From contig CAZSQB010000065.1 in NCBI GenBank assembly GCA_964608945.1, positions 1-5,302 on the forward strand: DNA of 5,302 nt. Direction: 5' to 3'. The DNA comes from CAYWEP01 sp964608945. GTDB lineage: Bacteria > Patescibacteriota > Microgenomatia > Levybacterales > UBA12049. The notes beneath the pieces are model-generated. The model was not told where the DNA came from. It was given only the letters and a program-made list of their open reading frames with translations, and did no database searches. Below are positions 1-5,010 of the stretch, piece after piece. Every line of letters starts with the position of its first letter. Position 1 is the stretch's first letter. The position numbers and the translations under genes are program-made.

Positions 1-27
1 CCCTTCGGCTTTCAGCCTCAGGATGAC
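1..27. repeat. Right end of a dispersed palindromic repeat (truncated by window edge)
   Basis: The first 27 bases contain a small hairpin (GGCT at 7-10, loop TTC, AGCC at 14-17) followed by CTCAGGATGAC. Ends of the form GTCATCCTGAG / CTCAGGATGAC are typical of dispersed intergenic palindromic repeats in many bacteria. Its last bases, ATGAC, match the right end of the element inside pyrC (972-976), so both may belong to one broad repeat class. Only one end is visible, so the family and full length are uncertain. Confidence 0.4.
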
Positions 28-67
28 ATAGTTTTTGGCAACTCCTGGACGGTTACGTAATATAGTA

Positions 68-96
68 TTGATTTCTTCATTTCCTTATGATATATT
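68..96 (+). promoter_or_regulatory. Sigma-70-type promoter for the 173-aa hypothetical gene
   Basis: A -35 box TTGATT (68-73) is separated by 17 bp from an extended -10 box, TG-A-TATATT (88-96). The -10 hexamer ends 7 nt before the ATG at 104, so transcription should begin on or next to the start codon. There is no purine-rich ribosome binding site between promoter and ATG. This is the only promoter in the window where a convincing -35 box is also visible. Confidence 0.6.
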
Positions 97-103
97 CCAG
101 TCC

Positions 104-625
104 ATGAGTCAAAAAGAAAGAAGACCTGGGCTAGTAGATCGACTAAGAGAAAGGTTAAGAGCTGCAGTTAGCGGCAGTCCTGAACAAGAAGCAGCATTGC
201 AAGCAGGGCTTCAAAGAGACCTTGAGGAAGTAGCCGTAGCATCGCTATTTGATATTTATACAAACTCAGTAGCAAATCAAGAGCAAACCCTGGCTAATAT
301 GCGAAGAGATCAGGAAACCGCTGATCCTTTTGCACGGGAAGTTGGAGCAAGAATGATTGATAATTTCCAACGCACGAACGAAAGAGTGCTTACTACGGTA
401 GAAGGAGGTCTCCTTAGAACATTTTCTCCAGATAGAAGTAGAGAATTGCGATTGACTACATTAGGGGTTGCGCTTTCTCATTGGTCAGCTCGACTGGAGC
501 AAGAACGACTTCCTGGGAACCAAGCTGTAATTACAAGTATCATGCAACGACTCGATCAAAGACAACAAGAGCTAATTAATCCCGCGTCCGGTTCCCAACC
601 ACCACAAACCGGTCAAAATAGCTAA
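104..625 (+). CDS. Hypothetical protein, probably all-helical and soluble (173 aa)
   Basis: I do not recognise this protein. The frame is open from 35, but ATG 104 is the better start: a -35/extended -10 promoter (68-96) lies between the two ATGs and would place the transcript 5' end at about 104. The product is rich in Arg, Gln, Glu, Leu and Ala, has no cysteine, no signal peptide and no hydrophobic segment long enough to cross a membrane. Residues about 1-160 look like successive amphipathic helices, with charged/Gln-rich stretches around 28-70 and 126-156. The last ~14 residues are Ser, Pro, Gln and Gly rich and likely disordered. A cytoplasmic structural or partner-binding role is possible, but no function can be assigned. 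The stop codon directly abuts the pyrC promoter, so the two genes need not share a transcript. It is likely a real gene because of the promoter and consistent protein-like composition. Confidence 0.75.
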   Translation: MSQKERRPGLVDRLRERLRAAVSGSPEQEAALQAGLQRDLEEVAVASLFDIYTNSVANQEQTLANMRRDQETADPFAREVGARMIDNFQRTNERVLTTVEGGLLRTFSPDRSRELRLTTLGVALSHWSARLEQERLPGNQAVITSIMQRLDQRQQELINPASGSQPPQTGQNS

Positions 626-634
626 TGCTATAAT
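626..634 (+). promoter_or_regulatory. Extended -10 promoter for pyrC
   Basis: TG-C-TATAAT is a perfect extended -10 element starting on the base after the previous gene's stop codon. It ends 6 nt before the pyrC ATG at 641, predicting a leaderless message. The AAGGA at 636-640 looks like a Shine-Dalgarno core but directly touches the ATG, too close to work normally. No good -35 box is seen at 16-18 bp upstream, which is usual for extended -10 promoters. Confidence 0.6.
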
Positions 635-640
635 TAAGGA

Positions 641-1798
641 ATGCGATTTCCTGGACTCATTGATCCTCACGTCCACCTCAGAGATCCCGGACAGACTGAC
701 AAAGAAGATTTTTTTACCGGTACATCTGCGGCACTTGCTGGCGGATACACGACCGTCATCGACATGCCCAATAACCCAACCCCCATCACAACACTTGAAG
801 CACTAGAAGAAAAAATGCGCATTGCGAAAGATAAAATTGTTTGCGATGTTGGTTTTTACTTCGGGTCACTGGGGGATAATTTGGGTGAGTTCCCAAAGGT
901 AACCGGTTACCCTTCGAGCAAGAATATGTCTTCCTCGCGAAAGCGAGGATCAGATTCTCGTTTTCACGAGAATGACGATAAAAGCAAAGTATCAGGTTTA
1001 AAACTTTATCTAAACCACACAACAGGCAATTTTCTGCTTGACAAAACGCATTTAGGAAAAATCTTTGCTGCTTGGCCTTCGGAGCTTCCGATTCTCGTTC
1101 ATGCCGAAGACACAACATTTGACGATGTCCTTGAGGTTGTCAAAAAACACCCGAGAAGACTCCACTTATGCCACATGAGCACCGAGTACGAGTTAAAGCG
1201 AGTTGTCCAAGCAAAAGAAGCGGGATTACCAGTCACGTGCGGCGTCACTCCGCACCATCTATTTCTTGCTGAAAATGATTTGAATCATTTAAAAAGTCTT
1301 GGCTTGATGCGGCCGCCATTGCGGAGTAGGGGAGATGTTGACTTCCTTTGGAGACATCTTAACGCTATTGATTTGGTGGAATCAGATCATGCTCCACATA
1401 CACTTGCGGAGAAACAAACCGATAGCCCGCCATTTGGTGTCCCTGGCCTTGAAACGACACTACCATTACTGCTCACCGCTGTAAACGAGAACAAACTCAC
1501 CATGGACGATATCATCCGCCTTTGTCACGATGGACCAAAAAGCGTTTTTCTTCCTCACTATAATAATACGTATCATCATAGTGATATTGAGATAGACAAG
1601 GATATTGAATATGAGATCAAAAACGAAAACTTACTAACCAAATGCAAATGGTCGCCATTTGACGGGTGGAAAGTAAAAGGAAAAGTGCTTCGTGTCTTCC
1701 TCCGCGGAGAAAAAGCCTTTGAAGATGGGGAAGTACTCGCAAAACCAGGTTCAGGACAAATTGTGACACCTACTTGCTATAATAAGCTATGGCTGTAA
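641..1798 (+). CDS. pyrC: Dihydroorotase, CAD/multifunctional-complex type, with in-frame repeat insertion
   Basis: Dihydroorotase cyclises N-carbamoyl-aspartate to dihydroorotate, the third step of de novo pyrimidine synthesis, in the cytoplasm. The 385-aa product is an amidohydrolase-fold enzyme closest to the dihydroorotase domain of animal CAD (pattern recalled, not searched). The metal ligands are all present: H10 and H12 in HVHLR, the carboxylated lysine K121 in GLKLYLN, H154 in HAE, H178 in CHMS and D249 in SDHAPH. Substrate-binding R14, N44 and H253 are also in place, as are PGLETTLPLLLTAV (268-281) and the C-terminal WSPFDGWKVKGKV (337-349). Residues about 87-114, just before the K121 strand, are extra compared with CAD and are encoded by palindromic repeat DNA (898-976). 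All catalytic residues survive, so the enzyme is probably active. The start at 641 leaves almost nothing before the PGLIDPHVHLR motif, so any small N-terminal beta-sandwich part is minimal. No other pyrimidine gene is visible nearby. The 3' end overlaps the next gene by 10 nt and contains its promoter. Confidence 0.95.
   Translation: MRFPGLIDPHVHLRDPGQTDKEDFFTGTSAALAGGYTTVIDMPNNPTPITTLEALEEKMRIAKDKIVCDVGFYFGSLGDNLGEFPKVTGYPSSKNMSSSRKRGSDSRFHENDDKSKVSGLKLYLNHTTGNFLLDKTHLGKIFAAWPSELPILVHAEDTTFDDVLEVVKKHPRRLHLCHMSTEYELKRVVQAKEAGLPVTCGVTPHHLFLAENDLNHLKSLGLMRPPLRSRGDVDFLWRHLNAIDLVESDHAPHTLAEKQTDSPPFGVPGLETTLPLLLTAVNENKLTMDDIIRLCHDGPKSVFLPHYNNTYHHSDIEIDKDIEYEIKNENLLTKCKWSPFDGWKVKGKVLRVFLRGEKAFEDGEVLAKPGSGQIVTPTCYNKLWL
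898..911. repeat. Perfect 14-nt palindrome within pyrC
   Basis: GGTAACCGGTTACC is its own exact reverse complement and lies 16 nt upstream of the double-hairpin element in the same gene. It encodes part of the region (about residues 87-90) that appears extra relative to CAD-type dihydroorotases. It may be the left end of a larger inserted unit, or a chance palindrome. Confidence 0.6.
928..976. repeat. Double-hairpin palindromic element inserted in frame in pyrC
   Basis: The 49-nt stretch is bounded by GTC (928-930) and GAC (974-976) and contains two adjacent strong hairpins. Hairpin 1 pairs TCCTCGC (932-938) with GCGAGGA (943-949) around a GAAA loop. Hairpin 2 pairs ATTCTCGT (954-961) with ACGAGAAT (966-973) around a TTTC loop. 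The halves are diverged inverted copies of one another. This layout matches small dispersed palindromic repeats (similar in style to Neisseria dRS3/NEMIS-like repeats and to Rickettsia palindromic elements that enter genes). It is translated as a hydrophilic segment, SSSRKRGSDSRFHENDD (residues 97-113), that has the look of translated repeat and not of enzyme core. Confidence 0.8.
1555..1584. repeat. Imperfect 30-nt palindrome near the 3' part of pyrC
   Basis: TCACTAT (1555-1561) pairs with ATAGTGA (1578-1584), and the centre is the palindrome ATACGTAT (1566-1573). Thirteen of 15 positions are complementary, with no loop beyond the symmetric centre. It falls in the AT-rich stretch encoding PHYNNTYHHSD, a variable part of the protein. 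It could be chance, a binding site, or a remnant of a second small insertion. Confidence 0.4.
1775..1783 (+). promoter_or_regulatory. Extended -10 promoter for the PLD-like gene, inside the end of pyrC
   Basis: TG-C-TATAAT is identical to the pyrC promoter core and lies within the last codons of pyrC. It ends 5 nt before the ATG at 1789, so the predicted transcript begins on the start codon. There is no Shine-Dalgarno site before that ATG. No clear -35 box is seen at the expected distance. Confidence 0.55.
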
Positions 1799-2814
1799 AG
1801 CATTTTGATGTTCTCACACCGCTGGAGTTTCTCGAAGACATAGAACATGAAGCTAAATCTGCGAAAAAAAGAATTTGGGCGCAGGCAATGGAAGTTGAGC
1901 CAGGAGATATAGCAAATAGACTACTAAATCTCGTTGAGGAAGCAGGAAAGAAAAGCCTGGATGCGAGACTTAACATTGACCACTACTCACTCATGGTCAC
2001 TGATGGGCTGCCGAATTTTCCTCCAGTTCTTATATCGAGAGACTGGCGAAAAAGACTTCAAATAAGAAAAGATATATTCAGTCGTATAGAAAATAATGGC
2101 GCAAAAATTTCTTATATTAACAAGCCGACGCTTCTTGAAAAATTTGTCTATACAATGGGGAGAAATCACATGAAGATTTTTATCGTTGATGATATTGCTT
2201 GGATTGGCGGCGTGAACTTTGCCGATGGCTATTTTAGAAGTCAGGATATTATGGTAAAGATTACCGACAGCGTGATCGTCGATCCAATCGCTCAAGTGTT
2301 TATGCAAGTTCATGAAAACAAACTGCATCATGATGAAATATTCCAAACAAAACATAAAGCAACGCTCTTTATTGACAGCGGTCAGACAGGCAAATCAGTG
2401 ATTCTTGATTGTGCAGTCAGGATGGTTGAAAAAGCCGACCATTTGGTTCAAATCGCAACTGCGTTTATCCCAGATAGCGTATTTTTGGACGCGTTGGTTA
2501 ACGCAGAAAACCGAGGCGTACGCATAGAGCTGGCAGTCCCGCCACCAGGCAGAACCATTGGAGTCTACAGAATCGTGAATAAAATGAGCCAAATACAAAT
2601 GAGGTTGCGAAACACCCATTTTACTATCTATTACGAGCAGAATCCTGTGCACGCAAAGATATTATTGGTCGATCGCGCAATTGCTCTGCTTGGCTCGCAT
2701 AACTTTTCGTCAAAAGGAGTTATTATGCGTACAGCGGAACTCGCGTTGCAGTCAACAGACAGAAATTTGATTGGTAATTTGTCAAACTTTTACACAGACC
2801 TTACCCGCGCCTAA
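1789..2814 (+). CDS. Phospholipase D / cardiolipin synthase superfamily protein
   Basis: The 341-aa product has the two HKD catalytic motifs that define the superfamily. Motif 1 is H127-x-K129-x4-D134 followed by WIGGVNFAD (138-146). Motif 2 is H288-x-K290-x4-D295 followed by LLGSHNFSSKG (300-310). Together they form one active site with a phospho-histidine intermediate. Known members make cardiolipin from phosphatidylglycerol, make phosphatidylserine, or hydrolyse phosphodiesters in lipids or DNA. The chain has no N-terminal membrane segments of the kind found in ClsA, so it is closer to soluble ClsB-like enzymes or a PLD-like hydrolase. The substrate cannot be fixed from sequence; a membrane lipid role is the default inference. 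The start overlaps pyrC by 10 nt in another frame but has its own -10 box (1775-1783), so the overlap need not mean translational coupling. The N-terminal ~55 residues are helical and charged. Confidence 0.9.
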   Translation: MAVKHFDVLTPLEFLEDIEHEAKSAKKRIWAQAMEVEPGDIANRLLNLVEEAGKKSLDARLNIDHYSLMVTDGLPNFPPVLISRDWRKRLQIRKDIFSRIENNGAKISYINKPTLLEKFVYTMGRNHMKIFIVDDIAWIGGVNFADGYFRSQDIMVKITDSVIVDPIAQVFMQVHENKLHHDEIFQTKHKATLFIDSGQTGKSVILDCAVRMVEKADHLVQIATAFIPDSVFLDALVNAENRGVRIELAVPPPGRTIGVYRIVNKMSQIQMRLRNTHFTIYYEQNPVHAKILLVDRAIALLGSHNFSSKGVIMRTAELALQSTDRNLIGNLSNFYTDLTRA

Positions 2815-2838
2815 TGCCTGGCAATGTTGTTATTTTTT

Positions 2839-2847
2839 TGCTAAAAT
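2839..2847 (+). promoter_or_regulatory. Extended -10 promoter for the ABC transporter genes
   Basis: TG-C-TAAAAT follows a run of seven T residues (2832-2839 region) and ends 8 nt before the ATG at 2856. No Shine-Dalgarno site lies between them. The position supports ATG 2856 over the upstream in-frame ATG at 2814, which would put the promoter inside the gene. No good -35 box is visible. Confidence 0.5.
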
Positions 2848-2855
2848 TACTCTTT

Positions 2856-3620
2856 ATGGCCAAAAATGACATCATCCTCGTTAAAAACCTCAGCAAAAAA
2901 TTCGGTGACTTCACTGCCGTAGATAATATCTCTTTTTCCGTAAAGGAAGGCGAGATCTTTGGCATTCTAGGTCCCAACGGGGCAGGGAAGACGACAACGC
3001 TTGAGATTATAGAAACACTGCAAAAACAAACAGACGGACACGTGGAAGTAGATGGTTTCAATACGCTTGAGCATCCGTGGGAAGTCAAAGCTCGTATCGG
3101 CGTGCAGCTCCAATCATCCAATTTTTATCCAGAGCTTAATCTCATTGAGCTTTTGAAAATGTTTGCGGCGATGTATGACGTTGAGACAGACCCGATGAGC
3201 ATGCTTAAGAAAGTGCAGCTCGAAGATAAAGCAAAAAGTTATGCCAACAAGCTCTCAGGCGGGCAAAAACAGCGATTTTCTATTGCATCAACGCTTGTGA
3301 ATCGACCAAAAGTTATTTTTTTGGATGAGCCAACCACAGGACTTGATCCACAAGCACGACTGAATCTCTGGGAAATGATTCGAGAAATCAAGAAAGAGGG
3401 GACAACGCTTGTCCTGACAACGCACTACATGGAAGAGGCGGAAAAACTCTGCGATAGACTGGCTATCATGGATCATGGCAAAATCGTTAAAACTGGCTCA
3501 CCGCAACAATTGGTTAAAGAGTTACTAGATAATGGATTTAAAAAAGAAGTAAAACCAGAGCCGGCCAATCTTGAAGACGTCTTTTTGCACTTAACAGGGA
3601 GGCACTTACGGGACGAATAG
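2856..3620 (+). CDS. ABC transporter ATP-binding protein, DrrA/ABC-2 exporter type
   Basis: This 254-aa cytoplasmic ATPase powers the membrane partner encoded next. All nucleotide-binding motifs are intact: Walker A GPNGAGKTT (39-47), Q-loop region with Q84/Q86, signature LSGGQ (133-137), Walker B VIFLDEPT (153-160) with catalytic E158, D-loop around GLDP (162-165) and switch histidine H190 in TTHYMEEAE. The C-terminal ANLEDVFLHLTGR (237-249) is the ending usual in DrrA/CcmA-like ATPases that pair with ABC-2 permeases, which are exporters of drugs, lipids or polysaccharides. The start at 2856 is preferred over ATG 2814: it places the ABC domain (IILVKNLSKKFGD) right at the N terminus and sits just after an extended -10 box. 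The transported substrate cannot be read from the sequence. Confidence 0.95.
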   Translation: MAKNDIILVKNLSKKFGDFTAVDNISFSVKEGEIFGILGPNGAGKTTTLEIIETLQKQTDGHVEVDGFNTLEHPWEVKARIGVQLQSSNFYPELNLIELLKMFAAMYDVETDPMSMLKKVQLEDKAKSYANKLSGGQKQRFSIASTLVNRPKVIFLDEPTTGLDPQARLNLWEMIREIKKEGTTLVLTTHYMEEAEKLCDRLAIMDHGKIVKTGSPQQLVKELLDNGFKKEVKPEPANLEDVFLHLTGRHLRDE

Positions 3621-3629
3621 AGACTAGAT

Positions 3630-3736
3630 GATGGAAGATAGAAAATAGTGGTTGAGGGTAGAAAATAGAGGATAGATAAAAATCTATCTTCGACCCTCTA
3701 TCTTCTACCACTATCTTCTATGCTCTACCATCTACC
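3630..3736. repeat. Long imperfect inverted repeat built of degenerate ~14-nt units
   Basis: The gap between the two transporter genes has a purine-rich left arm and a pyrimidine-rich right arm that fold onto each other. Perfectly paired blocks are GATGG (3630-3634) with CCATC (3728-3732), ATAGTGGT (3645-3652) with ACCACTAT (3707-3714), and GATAGAT (3671-3677) with ATCTATC (3682-3688) around an AAAA loop. The right arm also reads as diverged tandem units beginning at 3683, 3697, 3711 and 3724: TCTATCTTCGACCC, TCTATCTTCTACCA, CTATCTTCTATGC and TCTACCATCTACC. No T-run follows, so it is not a standard intrinsic terminator. It could lower expression of the permease relative to the ATPase, or protect mRNA, or simply be a repeat family. 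Confidence 0.8.
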
Positions 3737-3749
3737 GTCAAAAATTACT

Positions 3750-4853
3750 ATGAATAACTGGAAGAATGTTAGAAGACCTGGTCAGTGGAGAGCGTTTGTC
3801 GCGCTGGCATATTACTCGCTTCGTGCGCAGACGAGAAATCCTGCGACGTTTTTCTTTGGATTTATTTTTCCTATCGTGTTCATAAGCATCTTTGGACTCA
3901 TCGGCAATAATCCGCCAAAAATACAGTTGGGAATTACGAATACATCCGACCAAAATAACCCTGTGGTTGGTGTTTTGAGAAAACAGAATTTTATAATACT
4001 TGAGCGAGGAGAAAGAAAGGCGCTTGAAACAAAAGTTACGCAAGGCAAGCTTGTTGGGATTGTAGACTTTGTCAACGAAACAAATCAACGATCTACAATC
4101 AATCTTATTGTTTCGTCAGCGTTTCCTCAGGAAACGGCATCAGTCCGTGCACTTATGGGAAGCACAATTGATAAGACAAATCTGCGCCTGTCAGGAGCTG
4201 TTAATACGTCAATTGCGCTGAAACAAGAAGAGATTGCTGGACGAAAGCCTCGATACATTGATTTTGCAGTTCCAGGACAGATTGGATTTGCTCTGCTGTC
4301 AACCGCGATATTCGGCACAGTTTTTGGCCTGATATATCTTAAGAAAGCGCTTATCTTAAAGCGCATGTTTGCAACACCAACCAAAGCACTAACAATTCTT
4401 CTCGCCCAAGGAACGAGTAGGCTTATTGTCGCTTTGGCGCAAACAGTTCTGATTCTTCTTATGGCGGTTTTGGTCTTCAAATTCTATCTGCCGCATGGGT
4501 GGATAACATTCCTTGACCTATTAATTTTGTCGGCGCTTGGGCTGGTTGCATTTTTAGGATTTGGGTATTTAATCGCAGGCTTGTCAAATGATGAGAATAG
4601 CGCAAGCCCATTGACCAATCTTGTGACCTTGCCACAATTTTTGTTGAGCGGTACTTTTTTCCCAACAGATAGTTTGCCGATCTGGCTTCAGCCAGTTGCC
4701 AATAACTTACCACTATCATATTTCAATATCGCGGTCAGAAAAGTGACAACAGAGGGAGAATCGCTTTTTGCGACCTGGCCATATATGCTCGGCCTTCTTG
4801 CCTGGGGAGCAGTCATGTATATCCTCGCCGCACGAACCTTCAAATGGCAATGA
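3750..4853 (+). CDS. ABC-2 type transporter permease (partner of the upstream ATPase)
   Basis: The 367-aa product is an integral membrane exporter subunit. Hydrophobic segments lie at about residues 33-52, 176-197, 225-245, 252-278, 285-308 and 343-362, giving six membrane helices. The stretch 53-165 between the first two is hydrophilic and likely extracytoplasmic. This layout, with YIDFAVPGQIGFAL (169-182), KRMFATP (204-210) and LLSGTFFPTDSLP (298-310), is typical of the ABC-2/DrrB-like family. The frame is open from ATG 3720, but that ATG lies inside the inverted repeat; ATG 3750 starts just after it and gives a normal short cytoplasmic N terminus. There is no Shine-Dalgarno site and only a poor -10 match before 3750, so it is probably co-transcribed with the ATPase from the promoter at 2839. 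The substrate is unknown. Confidence 0.92.
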   Translation: MNNWKNVRRPGQWRAFVALAYYSLRAQTRNPATFFFGFIFPIVFISIFGLIGNNPPKIQLGITNTSDQNNPVVGVLRKQNFIILERGERKALETKVTQGKLVGIVDFVNETNQRSTINLIVSSAFPQETASVRALMGSTIDKTNLRLSGAVNTSIALKQEEIAGRKPRYIDFAVPGQIGFALLSTAIFGTVFGLIYLKKALILKRMFATPTKALTILLAQGTSRLIVALAQTVLILLMAVLVFKFYLPHGWITFLDLLILSALGLVAFLGFGYLIAGLSNDENSASPLTNLVTLPQFLLSGTFFPTDSLPIWLQPVANNLPLSYFNIAVRKVTTEGESLFATWPYMLGLLAWGAVMYILAARTFKWQ

Positions 4854-4867
4854 GTATTTGGTTTAGC

Positions 4868-4940
4868 GTTAGTAGGTTAGGAAAACGGTATCGTTTAGGG
4901 GTAAGGTGATTAGTAAGAACTCTCAACCTAACCTCCTCAC
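4868..4940. repeat. Imperfect inverted repeat in the intergenic region after the permease
   Basis: GTTAGTAGGTTAGG (4868-4881) is complementary at 12 of 14 positions to CCTAACCTCCTCAC (4927-4940), with a core of AGGTTAGG / CCTAACCT. The 45-nt loop is large. The purine-rich left arm and pyrimidine-rich right arm recall the repeat at 3630-3736, but the unit sequence differs. It might be a decayed repeat or a weak 3' end structure for the transporter message; there is no T-run. The rest of the 157-nt gap (4854-5010) holds only the promoter at 4995-5003. Confidence 0.4.
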
Positions 4941-4994
4941 CATACTGGCTTCGTTACCCAGTGCCCAGACACATAACCAAACAGCCCATCCACA

Positions 4995-5003
4995 TGGTAT
5001 AAT
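4995..5003 (+). promoter_or_regulatory. Extended -10 promoter for the last gene
   Basis: TG-G-TATAAT is a perfect extended -10 element ending 7 nt before the ATG at 5011. The bases in between (CCTCCCC) are pyrimidine-rich and cannot act as a Shine-Dalgarno site. The predicted message is leaderless. No convincing -35 box is seen. Confidence 0.6.
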
Positions 5004-5010
5004 CCTCCCC

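Noticed and set aside
35..103. Extended N terminus of the first gene from ATG 35
   Set aside because: The stretch contains a -35/-10 promoter with 17-bp spacing pointing to ATG 104, and its translation does not look like the helical protein that follows.
636..640. Shine-Dalgarno site AAGGA before pyrC
   Set aside because: It directly abuts the ATG, leaving no spacing for normal ribosome binding, and lies at the predicted transcript start.
786..1118. Minus-strand open frame opposite pyrC
   Set aside because: It lies wholly within a well-supported enzyme gene and its translation shows no family features. The same holds for the other minus-strand frames across 1770-5295.
2814..2855. Start of the ABC ATPase at ATG 2814, overlapping the previous stop codon
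   Set aside because: It would add 14 residues in front of a domain that normally begins at the N terminus, and the extended -10 box at 2839-2847 fits ATG 2856.
3630..3736. Intrinsic terminator between ATPase and permease
   Set aside because: The stem is interrupted and no T-run follows; the permease also lacks a good promoter of its own, so read-through is more likely.
3630..3736. CRISPR array
   Set aside because: The ~14-nt units are too short, degenerate and without spacers, and no cas genes are present.
3740..3745. Possible -10 box AAAAAT before the permease
   Set aside because: Only four of six positions match, there is no TG extension, and it is only 4 nt from the ATG; co-transcription with the ATPase is simpler.
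3720..3749. Start of the permease at ATG 3720
   Set aside because: This ATG and its first codons lie in the right arm of the inverted repeat; ATG 3750 begins just after it and fits the family.
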